A stretch of DNA of 64,000 nt from Anaerocolumna jejuensis DSM 15929. Lineage in GTDB: Bacteria > Bacillota > Clostridia > Lachnospirales > Lachnospiraceae. Both the position numbers and the translations under genes were made by a program. Within the stretch, counting starts at the first letter, position 1. Every line of letters begins with the position of its first letter. Of the stretch, positions 7,390-15,244 are shown in pieces. The notes beneath the pieces were generated by a model. It was given only the letters and a program-made list of their open reading frames with translations. It was not told the DNA's origin and made no database searches. Location: contig NZ_FRAC01000009.1 in NCBI RefSeq assembly GCF_900142215.1, positions 124,001 to 188,000 on the forward strand. Reading direction: 5' to 3'.

Positions 7390-8250
7390 CTATTCCTTTA
7401 TTATAACAAGATTTTTTAATGATACATCCAATATGGGGGCAGAGTGTGTTAAGGCTCCGCAGGAAATATAATCAACTCCTATATCTCTTAGCTCCGTAAT
7501 CCGCTCCTTTGTTACGTTGCCGGAACATTCTGTCTTAGCCCTGCCCGCTGTGATTTCCACCGCCTGCTTCATCATATCGATGCTCATATTGTCTAACATA
7601 ATGATATCCGCACCGGCCTCCAGGGCCTCCTTTAACATTTCCAGATTCTCTACCTCCACCTCAATTTTCCGCACAAAGGGAGCATATTCCTTTGCCAGTT
7701 CAACTGCCTGCTTTACACCGCCGGCAGCTGCTATGTGATTATCCTTTAACAGAATTCCGTCAGAGAGATTATACCTGTGATTAAAGCCCCCTCCTGCTTT
7801 AACTGCATATTTCTCAAATATTCTCATGCCAGGTGTTGTCTTTCTGGTATCCAGTAACCTGGTATTGCTTCCCTCTAAAAGATCGGCAGCTTCCTTTGTA
7901 TATGTCGCTATTCCGCTCATACGCTGGAGATAATTCAGTGCTGTTCTTTCCCCTGAGAGCAATGCCCTGGCATCGGCTGTTACCACGGCAAGGAGGTCAC
8001 CGCTTTTCACCTTATCCCCATCCTTTACATAGGCTTCCATCTTTGCAAACGGGTCTAAGAGGAAAAATACCCGGAAAAAGACCTCAAGCCCTGCCATGAC
8101 ACCGTCCTGCTTGCATAAAAGCTCTGCCCTGCCTGTTTTTTTCTCCCTTATCACTGCATTGGTTGTGATATCCTCACTGGAAATATCCTCCCTCAATGCT
8201 TGCAATATCAGCTCATCCATATTTAACTTGAAGGTTATTTCGTTGTACAT
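7390..8250 (-). CDS. nadC: Nicotinate-nucleotide pyrophosphorylase (quinolinate phosphoribosyltransferase)
   Basis: NadC converts quinolinate and PRPP to nicotinate mononucleotide, CO2 and pyrophosphate, the last step of the de novo branch of NAD synthesis. The protein has normal length (286) and the family motifs: REDISSEDITT at the N-terminus, GERTALNYLQRMSGIAT, the LLDTRKTTPGMR loop, AGGGFNHRYNLSDGILLKDNH and the C-terminal barrel segments EVEVENLEM, IIMLDNMS and ISCGALTHS. The first ATG at 8250 overlaps the end of nadB by 38 bp; ATG 8220 is an alternative but lacks a ribosome site. It is the last gene of a nadA-nadB-nadC operon. Confidence 0.96.
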   Translation of the reverse strand: MYNEITFKLNMDELILQALREDISSEDITTNAVIREKKTGRAELLCKQDGVMAGLEVFFRVFFLLDPFAKMEAYVKDGDKVKSGDLLAVVTADARALLSGERTALNYLQRMSGIATYTKEAADLLEGSNTRLLDTRKTTPGMRIFEKYAVKAGGGFNHRYNLSDGILLKDNHIAAAGGVKQAVELAKEYAPFVRKIEVEVENLEMLKEALEAGADIIMLDNMSIDMMKQAVEITAGRAKTECSGNVTKERITELRDIGVDYISCGALTHSAPILDVSLKNLVIIKE

Positions 8251-9526
8251 TCTGCTCTGCCCTTTCTATTTCCTTTAATACCAGTTCCTTATTTTTTGCC
8301 TGCAGCTTTCCGTAATCATAATACTGGGCAAGGTCTACCGCTACCGGTGAAAAGCTTATCTTTTGATGCTGTGCCAAAATATCCTTTGCAGCTTCCCTTG
8401 CAAAAACCAGGCTTTCCAGCAGAGAATTGCTGGCAAGGCGGTTTGCCCCATGCACTCCGTTGCAGCTGGTCTCTCCCACTGCATACAGGTGCTCCATGGA
8501 GGTCTTACTGTTTAAGCCTACCTTTATTCCTCCCATAAAATAATGCTGTGCAGGTGTGACAGGAATGCAGTCCCTTGTAATATCAATTCCTTCCTCCCTA
8601 CAGCGCTTATATATATTGGGAAACCGCCCTGTCACAGCATCACTTCCCATGTGGGCAACGGAAAGCCATACATGCTTACTGCCTTCCTTTTTCATCTGCT
8701 GAAAGATTTTCCGGGTCAGAATATCCCTTGGTAAAAGCTCATCGACAAAGCGCTCCTTTTTCCCATTAAGAAGGTAAGCACCTTCACCCCTTACGGACTC
8801 TGAAATCAGGAAGCGCCTTCCGGGCTTTTCCGTATACAGGGTGGTAGGATGAATCTGTATATAGTTGATATTCTTTAACTGGATATGGTGTTTGACAGCA
8901 AGTGCCAGAGAATCTCCCGTCAAATGAGGATAATTGGTGGAAGCCTGGTATAAGCCTCCGATTCCCCCTGTTGCCAGCACTGTAAAATCCGCATCCAGTC
9001 TTTGGTTAATACCCTCCTTCGTGCGGATTACAACTCCGCTGCAATAGTTGTCACTGCATATCAAATCTATCATTTCGGTATATTCCATCAGGATAATATT
9101 GCTTTTCTTTTTTACCTGTGCCAGGAGTTTTTGTGTAATCTCCTGCCCGGTAACGTCCTTATGGTATAAAATTCTTGGCTGGGAATGGGCGCCTTCTTTT
9201 GTGTAAAGGAATTTTCCTTCTCTTTGCTCAAATTCCACTCCCAATGAAACCAGCTCCTGAATTACTTCCGGGGATTTTCGTATCATTCGGGATACTGCTG
9301 CCTTGTCATTTTCAAAATGTCCGGCTTTTAAAGTATCCGTAAAAAAGCTTTCATAATCCGCTTCTTCCTTCAGTACACATATTCCTCCCTGGGCCAGATA
9401 AGAATCGCTCATTTCCAGGGTACTCTTTGTAATCAGCCGGATTGTTTTATTCTCCGGCAGGTTAAGTGCGCAGTACAGACCGGCTGCGCCGCTTCCTACT
9501 ATAACAACATCTGCTTTTATATTCAT
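8213..9526 (-). CDS. nadB: L-aspartate oxidase
   Basis: NadB is an FAD enzyme that oxidises L-aspartate to iminoaspartate, the substrate of NadA; in anaerobes fumarate serves as electron acceptor. The N-terminal dinucleotide fold VVIVGSGAAGLYCAL, the SYLAQGGI motif, the DFTVLATGGIGGLYQ segment, the substrate-binding HPTTLY and SESVRGEGAYL regions and the FAD-contact GETSCNGVHGANRLASNSLL are all present. At 437 residues it is shorter than the 510-540 of many homologues because the C-terminal helical part is reduced, as in other clostridial NadB proteins. I used ATG 9526, six bases after GGGAG. A hairpin motif shared with other genes in the window precedes that site. Confidence 0.95.
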   Translation of the reverse strand: MNIKADVVIVGSGAAGLYCALNLPENKTIRLITKSTLEMSDSYLAQGGICVLKEEADYESFFTDTLKAGHFENDKAAVSRMIRKSPEVIQELVSLGVEFEQREGKFLYTKEGAHSQPRILYHKDVTGQEITQKLLAQVKKKSNIILMEYTEMIDLICSDNYCSGVVIRTKEGINQRLDADFTVLATGGIGGLYQASTNYPHLTGDSLALAVKHHIQLKNINYIQIHPTTLYTEKPGRRFLISESVRGEGAYLLNGKKERFVDELLPRDILTRKIFQQMKKEGSKHVWLSVAHMGSDAVTGRFPNIYKRCREEGIDITRDCIPVTPAQHYFMGGIKVGLNSKTSMEHLYAVGETSCNGVHGANRLASNSLLESLVFAREAAKDILAQHQKISFSPVAVDLAQYYDYGKLQAKNKELVLKEIERAEQNVQRNNLQVKYG

Positions 9527-9531
9527 ATTAG

Positions 9532-9573
9532 CTCCCATTGCATGCTCCATTTGCTTGCAGATGGAGCACTGCT
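9532..9573 (-). repeat. Ribosome-site hairpin motif, copy at nadB
   Basis: On the minus strand GCAGT is followed by a hairpin (GCTCCAT with ATGGAGC, 10-nt loop) and then ATGCAATGGGAGC, whose GGGAG is the ribosome site of nadB. The order (GCAGT, hairpin, ATGCATGGAGG-like end) matches copies at 14978, 41382, 41458 and 57644, with a different stem sequence. Confidence 0.5.
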
Positions 9574-9619
9574 ACAAATCAGGGTGTGAATTATGCTTTT
9601 CAACTTTTCACTAATCCCC

Positions 9620-10531
9620 TTACTTTGACATAGTAAGCATTCTCTCAAGGGGTCTGTTTGCTTTGTCATACATTTCTTCGTCTAATTCAACTACATTGCT
9701 CATAGTTTGTAACTGTTCCAAAATTTTTTCCGGGGTTATCCTCTTCATGTTGGGGCAAAACTGCCTGTGCCCTACCGAATAGAACTTCTTCTGCGGATTC
9801 TTTAATTCCAGCTCGTAGAGTACTCCCATTTCGGTACATATAATGAATACTTCCCCCTCACTTTTCGTGGCATACTCTATAATACCGGAGGTACTTCCGA
9901 TATAATCCGAAATCTCCAATACATCCCATGTACATTCAGGATGAGCCAAAACAATTGCCTGAGGATGCAGCTGTTTTGCTCTTTCAACATTTTCTCTTGT
10001 AATGCTAGTATGTACATGGCAAAATCCGTCACTTAATATAAAATTCTTTTCGGGAATCTTCCCTGCAAGATATCTTCCCAGATTCCCGTCAGGTATAAAA
10101 TAAATCGTCTCATTTGGCAGGGCCTTTACTATCTTTAAGGCATTGGCAGAGGTCACACAGACATCTGAGTGGGCCTTAATCTCAGCAGTGGAATTCACAT
10201 AGCAGACTACCGCTGCGTCCTTATGCTTTTTTCTGACTTCCTCTATTTCATCAATATCAGCCATATGTGCCATCGGGCAATCGGCATAACTGTCAGGCAT
10301 AATAATTGTTTTCCCGGGATTAAGCAGCTTTGCACTTTCCCCCATAAAGGATACACCGCAGAATAAAATTGTCTGCTGGGGTATCTCTGTTGCTATTTTG
10401 CTAAGATAATAAGAATCTCCGACATAATCAGCAAGAGCCTGAATCTGCCCGTCGGTGTAATAGTGGGCCAGTACCGCTATATCCTTTTCTTTTTTTAATT
10501 CCTCTATCTTATTTTTTATTTTATCTATCAC
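9620..10531 (-). CDS. nadA: Quinolinate synthase
   Basis: NadA condenses iminoaspartate with dihydroxyacetone phosphate to quinolinate and carries one oxygen-sensitive [4Fe-4S] cluster. The 303-residue protein has the three-fold pseudo-symmetric NadA layout and the three cluster cysteines in CGVSFMGES, VCVTSANA and QFCPNMKR. Other marks are AHYYTDGQIQALADYVGDS, DGNLGRYLAGK, the HPECTWDV and GSTSGI substrate segments. It begins with GTG at 10531 behind GGGAAG. Its promoter contains a palindrome that may bind the NAD regulator NiaR. It is followed directly by nadB and nadC. Confidence 0.96.
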   Translation of the reverse strand: MIDKIKNKIEELKKEKDIAVLAHYYTDGQIQALADYVGDSYYLSKIATEIPQQTILFCGVSFMGESAKLLNPGKTIIMPDSYADCPMAHMADIDEIEEVRKKHKDAAVVCYVNSTAEIKAHSDVCVTSANALKIVKALPNETIYFIPDGNLGRYLAGKIPEKNFILSDGFCHVHTSITRENVERAKQLHPQAIVLAHPECTWDVLEISDYIGSTSGIIEYATKSEGEVFIICTEMGVLYELELKNPQKKFYSVGHRQFCPNMKRITPEKILEQLQTMSNVVELDEEMYDKANRPLERMLTMSK

Positions 10532-10559
10532 TCATCACTTCCCATTTGTATTTTTCGCC

Positions 10560-10589
10560 ATTATAGCACATGTCTTGTCAGCTGACAAG
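10560..10589 (-). promoter_or_regulatory. nadABC promoter with a 16-bp palindrome
   Basis: On the minus strand -35 TTGTCA (10583-10588) and -10 TATAAT (10560-10565) have a 17-bp spacer. The perfect palindrome CTTGTCAGCTGACAAG (10574-10589) covers the -35 box and is well placed for a repressor; NiaR (YrxA), which controls NAD genes in Firmicutes, is the obvious candidate but is not shown by the sequence. Confidence 0.65.
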
Positions 10590-10639
10590 TCAAATAAATA
10601 AAGCCGACAAACGAATGAAGGAAGTTTATGGAAACGGAC

Positions 10640-10871
10640 GATGACCAAGGGGGTTGTTTGGGCGTTTTGTTACGCGAGAACCCTTATTCCACTAAAGCGG
10701 CAGAAAACGTGACTGGCAGGTAAAGTAATGCCAAACTCGCTGTAACAAATATGGCTGTGTTAGTTATCGAGCTCAAACAGTGGCATTACTTTACCTAGTC
10801 ACATTTCCTGCCGCTTAAGTGTCATAAGGAACCTCTTGAGACAAAATGCCCAAACAACCCCCTTGGTCATC
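10640..10871 (+). repeat. 232-bp structured long-hairpin element, copy 1
   Basis: The whole element folds into one long, interrupted hairpin. Its base is a 31-bp stem (10640-10670 with 10841-10871, one wobble), then helices CACTAAAGCGGCAG with CTGCCGCTTAAGTG (one A-A mismatch), GTGACT with AGTCAC, and a perfect 14-bp helix (10719-10732 with 10782-10795), capped by a 49-nt loop. Compared with copy 2 read on the minus strand, the stems differ but stay paired, while unpaired segments are conserved: CACTAAA, CTGGCAGGT, CCAAACTCGCTG, GAGCTCA.ACAGTGG, ACCTAG and TTAAGTGTCAT. This pattern is that of a structured RNA or a DNA hairpin read by a protein. I do not recognise the family; an ncRNA gene and a mobile palindrome both remain open. 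Confidence 0.75.
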
Positions 10872-10970
10872 TGTGTATATCCATTATTTGACCTTATGCG
10901 TTTGCCAGCCCAAAACACTATAAGACCCAAATAATACAACAACTGTCCAAGAGTTTATTGCCAATCCCCA
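10872..10970. other. 99-bp spacer between the two structured elements
   Basis: No ORF, consensus promoter or terminator is seen here. It separates the inverted copies of the 232-bp element. Confidence 0.5.
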
Positions 10971-11202
10971 GATGATTTTGGCTTACCTTTCGTAATTTTC
11001 TATTGAGGAGTTCCCTAATGACACTTAAATGGCAGCAGCTGTTCCTAGGTAAAATTATACCACTGTCTGAGCTCACAGCCCTGCACAAATACAACCTTCC
11101 AGCGAGTTTGGTATAATTTCACCTGCCAGGAACAGCTGCTGGCATTTTAGTGGGATTCGGAACCCCGAACGAGAAAATTACAAAAGGTAAGCCAAAATCA
11201 TC
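10971..11202 (-). repeat. 232-bp structured long-hairpin element, copy 2 (inverted)
   Basis: This copy has exactly the length of copy 1 but the opposite orientation. Its basal stem is 30 bp with one wobble (starting GATGATTTTGGC and ending with the complement), followed by CAGCAGCTGTTCC with its perfect complement and a 14-bp helix (11048-11061 with 11110-11123, one wobble). Bulged and looped segments match copy 1 while most paired positions have changed on both sides, for example GGTAAAGTAATGCC in copy 1 against GGTGAAATTATACC here. The flank GGAC just before GATGA is also shared, so homology extends slightly outside the stem. Neither copy is followed by a T-run. Confidence 0.75.
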
Positions 11203-11379
11203 GTCCATTCCCAATCCCCCCCACTTTCCCCTTAATAAAATGTATGGTTTTAAAATTTGGACAGGAAAAAAATTCCTTCGTATGTAATGTCATTTGATAA
11301 AAAATATTTACAAGTTTTAAGTGTTGTGATAGGATGATTAGAGATTTTAAGACATTTTATTTGTATTAAAGGCGCGTTT

Positions 11380-12510
11380 ATGAAAAAAATACTGATACAT
11401 AAAAAGAAAATACTACTGTATACTCTCTTGGGGATCTGCTGTATATTTTCCCTGCTATTCGTAAAGAGGGATTATAATTGCTACAGGGATACCATTGCCA
11501 AAGTAACCGGGGTACAGTTGGTAAGCAAAGAAAAGTCCGTCGATTATTACGGAAACAAAGACATTCTGTATACGCAGCTTCTTACATGCAAGATTCAAAA
11601 TGGGAGCTTCAAGGGCAGAAATGTAGAGCTAAAGAATCAATATTCCTATTCCGGTGCCGCAGACAACCGGTATAATATAGGCGACGATTTGTTCATTTCA
11701 CTGGACAAGAGTACAAAAGCCACTCTCACCGGTACCATAAAGGGATTAAAGAGGGATACCTATCTCGTATTTATGGCGGTTTTATTTACTGCCTTTATTA
11801 TCGCTGTGGGAAAGAAAAAGGGACTATTCTCACTGCTCAGTCTTGGGTTTAACATTGTCCTCTTTTCTTTCGTTATGGACTTATATTTAAAAGGAATCAA
11901 TCTGCTGTTTGTTTGCAGTATCGTAGTGATTGTATTTACGGTCTTTTCCCTTCTTCTTGTGGGAGGCTTCAATCAAAAGACCTTTACTGCCATTATATCC
12001 ACAATAACCGGCACGTTCCTTACCCTTATCATTGCTTATGTTGTAATGAAGCTGACCAATGAAAAAGGCGTTCGGTATGAAGAAATGCAGTTTTTAACCC
12101 ATCCTCCCCATGAAATCTTTATGGCTGAAATCCTGGTTGGGTGCCTTGGAGCTGTTATGGATGTATGCATCACCATTTCTTCCTCCGTCTATGAATTAAG
12201 CGAAAAAAATCCCAATATTCCAAGGAAAGCCCTGATGGATTCCGGAATGGAGATAGGGAAGGATATTATGGGCACAATGACCAATGTACTGTTTTTTGCC
12301 TATGTCAGCGGTGCTATTCCAATGCTGCTCGTTTACCTTAAAAACGGCTTTCAGACAGGGTACAGCTTTAATATGAACCTGTCCCTTGAGCTAATACGTG
12401 CCCTGACCGGAAGCATCGGCATTGTCTTAGCCATCCCCCTATCCTTGTTTACCTCCGTATTTATACAGCAACGGCATAGAAAAAACAGAATTCATGATTC
12501 TGTATCATAA
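11380..12510 (+). CDS. YibE/F-family membrane protein
   Basis: This 376-residue protein belongs to the YibE/F family of bacterial multi-helix membrane proteins of unknown function. It has one helix at about residues 10-29, an extracytoplasmic domain (about 30-125) and then seven or so helices. The family core is DVCITISSSVYEL, NPNIPRKALMDSG and GTMTNVLFFAYVSG. A short ribosome site (AAAGG) precedes ATG 11380. It is followed after 15 bp by a shorter paralogue with the same core, the usual YibE-YibF pairing in Firmicutes, and the two probably work as one complex. Transport has been suggested for the family but nothing in the sequence shows the substrate. Confidence 0.85.
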   Translation: MKKILIHKKKILLYTLLGICCIFSLLFVKRDYNCYRDTIAKVTGVQLVSKEKSVDYYGNKDILYTQLLTCKIQNGSFKGRNVELKNQYSYSGAADNRYNIGDDLFISLDKSTKATLTGTIKGLKRDTYLVFMAVLFTAFIIAVGKKKGLFSLLSLGFNIVLFSFVMDLYLKGINLLFVCSIVVIVFTVFSLLLVGGFNQKTFTAIISTITGTFLTLIIAYVVMKLTNEKGVRYEEMQFLTHPPHEIFMAEILVGCLGAVMDVCITISSSVYELSEKNPNIPRKALMDSGMEIGKDIMGTMTNVLFFAYVSGAIPMLLVYLKNGFQTGYSFNMNLSLELIRALTGSIGIVLAIPLSLFTSVFIQQRHRKNRIHDSVS

Positions 12511-12525
12511 TCTCCTTATTATTGG

Positions 12526-13545
12526 ATGAAGCAGAACCACAGAAAAATTTTTAACAATAGAAAGAAAGGACGCCGCAGCAGGGATTCCACTTGCATAACC
12601 TTCCTATTTTCCCTATGGATTATACAGTTTTCCCTTGCCCAACAGCCTGGTGTAAGTAAGCAGATGAATGTTATCATTATTTTAGCTCTCATCCTATTTA
12701 TACTCATGAAGTTAATCGGAAAAGAAAAAGGTACGAAAGCCTTCTTTTCCTTAATAATAAATTTTCTTATTATATTTACTGCCATTATGCTGATAGCCCA
12801 TAATTTAAATCCTATCACTATAACCATTCTGGCCTGCATTCTGATAAGCTATGTTTCCCTTTTTACCATTAACGGAAAGCATCCCAAAACATATGCCGCC
12901 TTTTGGTCCACTCTTTTAACATTGGCAGTCTTGTTTTTCTTCATATACTTTATCGGCTATGCCGCACGGATACAGGGCTTCAGCGAAGAAGAATTCGAAG
13001 AGATAAGCTTGTATTCCCTCTATATCGGGACCAATTTTACAAAGCTCATTATCAGCACCATTATTATGAGCTTAATCGGTGCGATTATTGATACCGCAAT
13101 ATCCATCTCCTCTTCCATGAATGAGGTATTTCTGCATAACCCTTCCATTACAAGGCGCAAATTATTTGAATCGGGACTGAATATCTCAAGGGATATCCTT
13201 GGAACCACTACAAACACACTTTATTTTGCCTTTGTAGGAGGCTATATGGCTCTCATTTTATGGCTGAAGGACCTGCATTACTCCTTTGGAACAATTATAA
13301 ATTCAAAGGTCTTCTGTTCTGAAATCATTTCCATATTGTGCAGCAGTCTCGGTGTAACCTTAATCATCCCCATAACCGCAGGGATTACTTCCTATATTCT
13401 GCTTTCTAAGAAGCAGTATGCTGTTGCTGATGGAAATTCTTCGGAGAATTTGGAGCATTTATCAGATAGCTCACCAGACCTGGCTATAGATAGTAACTTA
13501 GATACAAATAAAATAGACATAATAAAAGGGGATGATATCCCCTAA
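12526..13545 (+). CDS. YibE/F-family membrane protein, second subunit
   Basis: This 339-residue protein repeats the YibE/F core of its upstream neighbour: DTAISISSSMNEVFLHNPSI, then KLFESGLNISRDILGTTTNTLYFAFVGGY. It lacks the large extracytoplasmic domain of the first protein and has about seven helices, ending in a charged, probably cytoplasmic tail (SSENLEHLSDSSPDLAID). The start is uncertain: ATG 12526 has no good ribosome site and ATG 12664 (MNVIIILAL) would remove a hydrophobic segment not typical of the family. A small GGGGAT-ATCCCC hairpin overlaps the stop codon. It is co-transcribed with the gene before it. Confidence 0.8.
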   Translation: MKQNHRKIFNNRKKGRRSRDSTCITFLFSLWIIQFSLAQQPGVSKQMNVIIILALILFILMKLIGKEKGTKAFFSLIINFLIIFTAIMLIAHNLNPITITILACILISYVSLFTINGKHPKTYAAFWSTLLTLAVLFFFIYFIGYAARIQGFSEEEFEEISLYSLYIGTNFTKLIISTIIMSLIGAIIDTAISISSSMNEVFLHNPSITRRKLFESGLNISRDILGTTTNTLYFAFVGGYMALILWLKDLHYSFGTIINSKVFCSEIISILCSSLGVTLIIPITAGITSYILLSKKQYAVADGNSSENLEHLSDSSPDLAIDSNLDTNKIDIIKGDDIP

Positions 13546-13701
13546 TGAAAAACTTTGAAGTATTAAAGGCTTTCACACTTACTTGCAATTCTGCTTAAAT
13601 AGTAATCCTATCCCCATGTACATCCCAAGCAGGCCTACAGCATAGCTTATTTAGAAACCAGAAAAGTGCACTGTGTTTTTCCAACTAATTCTGCTGCTTC
13701 T

Positions 13702-14241
13702 TTACATATTTCCTGAAAGAAACTGCAGACATCCCATTGAGATATCCTGCAGTTTCTTTCTGTCGGATAATAAGCCTGCCCTTAATTTATCACTGGTCCT
13801 TAATGCCAAATCATACAGGTCCTGTGAGATATCCTTCTTTTCTAAGGCTTCTTCCAGTTCATCCATATCATCCGTATAGACTTCCCCATAAGGATAGACC
13901 ACCAGATCCAAATACAAGTCATCATAATAGACAATGCCATCCTCATCCAAACCGGAATCTGCTATCATATCAATATACCATAAAGTAATCTCGTTCCTGT
14001 TATTTAGCAAAGCACTAATTACATAATATTCATTATCCGGCATCATGGCTAACCATTTCATGCCATTATCACATACAAGGATATCATCATTTTGAAAGTT
14101 CCATATGATTGGCTCTGCTACCTTGTCCATACAAATAAGCCGTGCCATTCCATGAAAAAGAGCTGTATCTATTCTTTGCTGGCAGAATCTTTGGTTCGGT
14201 ATGCCGGCCCATTCATCATATGTAAATCTTCTTCGTTTCAA
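13702..14241 (-). CDS. DUF402-domain protein, probable nucleoside di-/triphosphatase
   Basis: The 179-residue protein shows the DUF402 fold found in FomD and in the Firmicute nucleoside tri-/diphosphatase group (YgaC/Ntdp). The core is WYIDMIADSGLDEDGIVYYD followed by DLYLDLVVYPYGEVYTDD, whose acidic residues bind the metal that activates the phosphate; a C-terminal helix pair follows (ELEEALEKKDISQDLYDLAL). I chose TTG 14241, eight bases after AGGAAG; a GTG at 14250 lies too close to that ribosome site. It follows deformylase by 37 bp and is probably in the XRE-deformylase operon. The last 40 codons contain a perfect 13-bp inverted repeat (13716-13728 with 13747-13759). Confidence 0.78.
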   Translation of the reverse strand: MKRRRFTYDEWAGIPNQRFCQQRIDTALFHGMARLICMDKVAEPIIWNFQNDDILVCDNGMKWLAMMPDNEYYVISALLNNRNEITLWYIDMIADSGLDEDGIVYYDDLYLDLVVYPYGEVYTDDMDELEEALEKKDISQDLYDLALRTSDKLRAGLLSDRKKLQDISMGCLQFLSGNM

Positions 14242-14278
14242 TTTGTTCACTTCCTATCTGAGTACAGCCATACACTTT

Positions 14279-14737
14279 TTATTCTGCCTTAACGTATTCA
14301 ATTACCTTATCGGTAAAGATAATTCCCTCCAAATGATCAATTTCATGACAGAGGCATTTTGCCAAGTCTCCTACTGCTTCAATCGTAATCTGCTCCCCTT
14401 TTTCATTCAGGGCTCTTACCACTACCCTGTAAGGTCTGATTAGCTTTCCCCATACGCCGGGATAGCTTAAACACCCCTCTATTACTGTCTGCTCTCCTTC
14501 TTGTTCAGTGATTTCAGGGTTTACAAGCTTTAACAGCCCCTCGCCCATATCTGCAACTACCAGACGCCTTAGTATTCCTACCTGGCAGGCTGCCAGTCCT
14601 CCTCCATTGGGAGTATGATACATGGTCTCCGCCATATCCTCCAAAAGCTGCCTGATTTTATCATCGACTTTAGCAACAGCTTTGCTTTTCTTTCGTAAAA
14701 TTTCATCCTCAAAGGTTCTAATCTCTCTTAGTGCCAC
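14279..14737 (-). CDS. def: Peptide deformylase
   Basis: Deformylase removes the formyl group from N-terminal formyl-methionine of new proteins and uses Fe2+ or another metal. All three family motifs are present: GGGLAACQVG (motif 1), EGCLSYPG with the metal-binding Cys (motif 2), and CHEIDHLEG, the HExxH motif with two metal His and the catalytic Glu (motif 3). The best start is GTG 14737, which gives the usual beginning MALREIRTF and lies seven bases after GGGGG; ATG 14743 is the alternative. It overlaps the preceding XRE gene by 20 bp. Such a regulator-linked copy is probably additional to a housekeeping def elsewhere. Confidence 0.95.
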   Translation of the reverse strand: MALREIRTFEDEILRKKSKAVAKVDDKIRQLLEDMAETMYHTPNGGGLAACQVGILRRLVVADMGEGLLKLVNPEITEQEGEQTVIEGCLSYPGVWGKLIRPYRVVVRALNEKGEQITIEAVGDLAKCLCHEIDHLEGIIFTDKVIEYVKAE

Positions 14738-14972
14738 AAGCATACCCCCTGCTTACATCTGCTCTTGATTTTCTTTCACTTTCTTCAAATAAGAATACAT
14801 CCTCAATCGGTTCATGAAAAACTCTTGAGATATCATAAGCAAGCCATATGGACGGCTCATTTTTTTCTGTTTCAATAGCATTGATAGCCTGTCTGGAGGT
14901 CCCGACCAATTCCCCCAGCTGCTCCTGGGTCATACCCATGGCTTCTCTTAATTGTCTGACTCTGTTCTTCAT
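14718..14972 (-). CDS. XRE/Cro-type HTH regulator
   Basis: This 84-residue protein is a single lambda-repressor-like helix-turn-helix (VRQLREAMGMTQEQLGELVG, then TSRQAINAIETEKNEPSIWL) and ends with the FHEPIEDVFLFEE segment typical of the small YgzD-like Firmicute XRE proteins. ATG 14972 lies five bases after GGAG. It overlaps the deformylase gene, so the two are coupled. The promoter region carries two copies of an 18-bp near-palindrome, one on the -35 box and one just after the -10, which strongly suggests it represses its own operon. Confidence 0.92.
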   Translation of the reverse strand: MKNRVRQLREAMGMTQEQLGELVGTSRQAINAIETEKNEPSIWLAYDISRVFHEPIEDVFLFEESERKSRADVSRGYACGTKRD

Positions 14973-14977
14973 TTAAT

Positions 14978-15022
14978 CTCCATGCGTTTCGTAAGTTTAT
15001 TTGCGAATCTGTTTTATTCAGC
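14978..15022 (-). repeat. Ribosome-site hairpin motif, copy at the XRE gene
   Basis: On the minus strand CAGATTCGCAAATAAACTT is followed by ACGAAACGCATGGAG. TTCGCAAA pairs with TTTACGAA through one wobble and the final GGAG is the ribosome site of the XRE gene. It resembles the copy at 57644 with compensating stem changes. Confidence 0.55.
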
Positions 15023-15032
15023 AAATGCTTCA

Positions 15033-15095
15033 TGTAACGTTAACCTTACATAAGATTATACAACTGTTTCTACCTCATGTCAACTTAACCTTACA
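15033..15095 (-). promoter_or_regulatory. Promoter of the XRE-def operon with two operators
   Basis: On the minus strand -35 TTGACA (15078-15083) and -10 TATAAT (15055-15060) are perfect consensus with a 17-bp spacer. The near-palindrome TGTAAGGTTAACGTTACA (15033-15050) lies just downstream of the -10 and a second version, TGTAAGGTTAAGTTGACA (15078-15095), covers the -35. The two centres are 45 bp apart. Confidence 0.85.
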
Positions 15096-15244
15096 ATCAT
15101 TTCAGAACCATAAGACTACAAAGAAGCAGCTGGAAACAGCCTATTCTATAGCCTGCCGGTACAAATGGTAATACATGGCAGAATTACTGCGAAAATGCCA
15201 TTGCATCCGCCAGATTCTAGTATCTTAGAAGCAGCAGAAAGTTA

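Noticed and set aside
10640..11202. Retron msr/msd or integron attC origin for the long-hairpin pair
   Set aside because: Long inverted repeats recall both, but there is no reverse transcriptase or integrase gene in the window and the elements are too long for attC sites.
13716..13759. Terminator with a perfect 13-bp stem (AAAGAAACTGCAG)
   Set aside because: It lies inside the last codons of the DUF402 gene, before its stop, so it is not an ordinary terminator; noted only in the gene entry.
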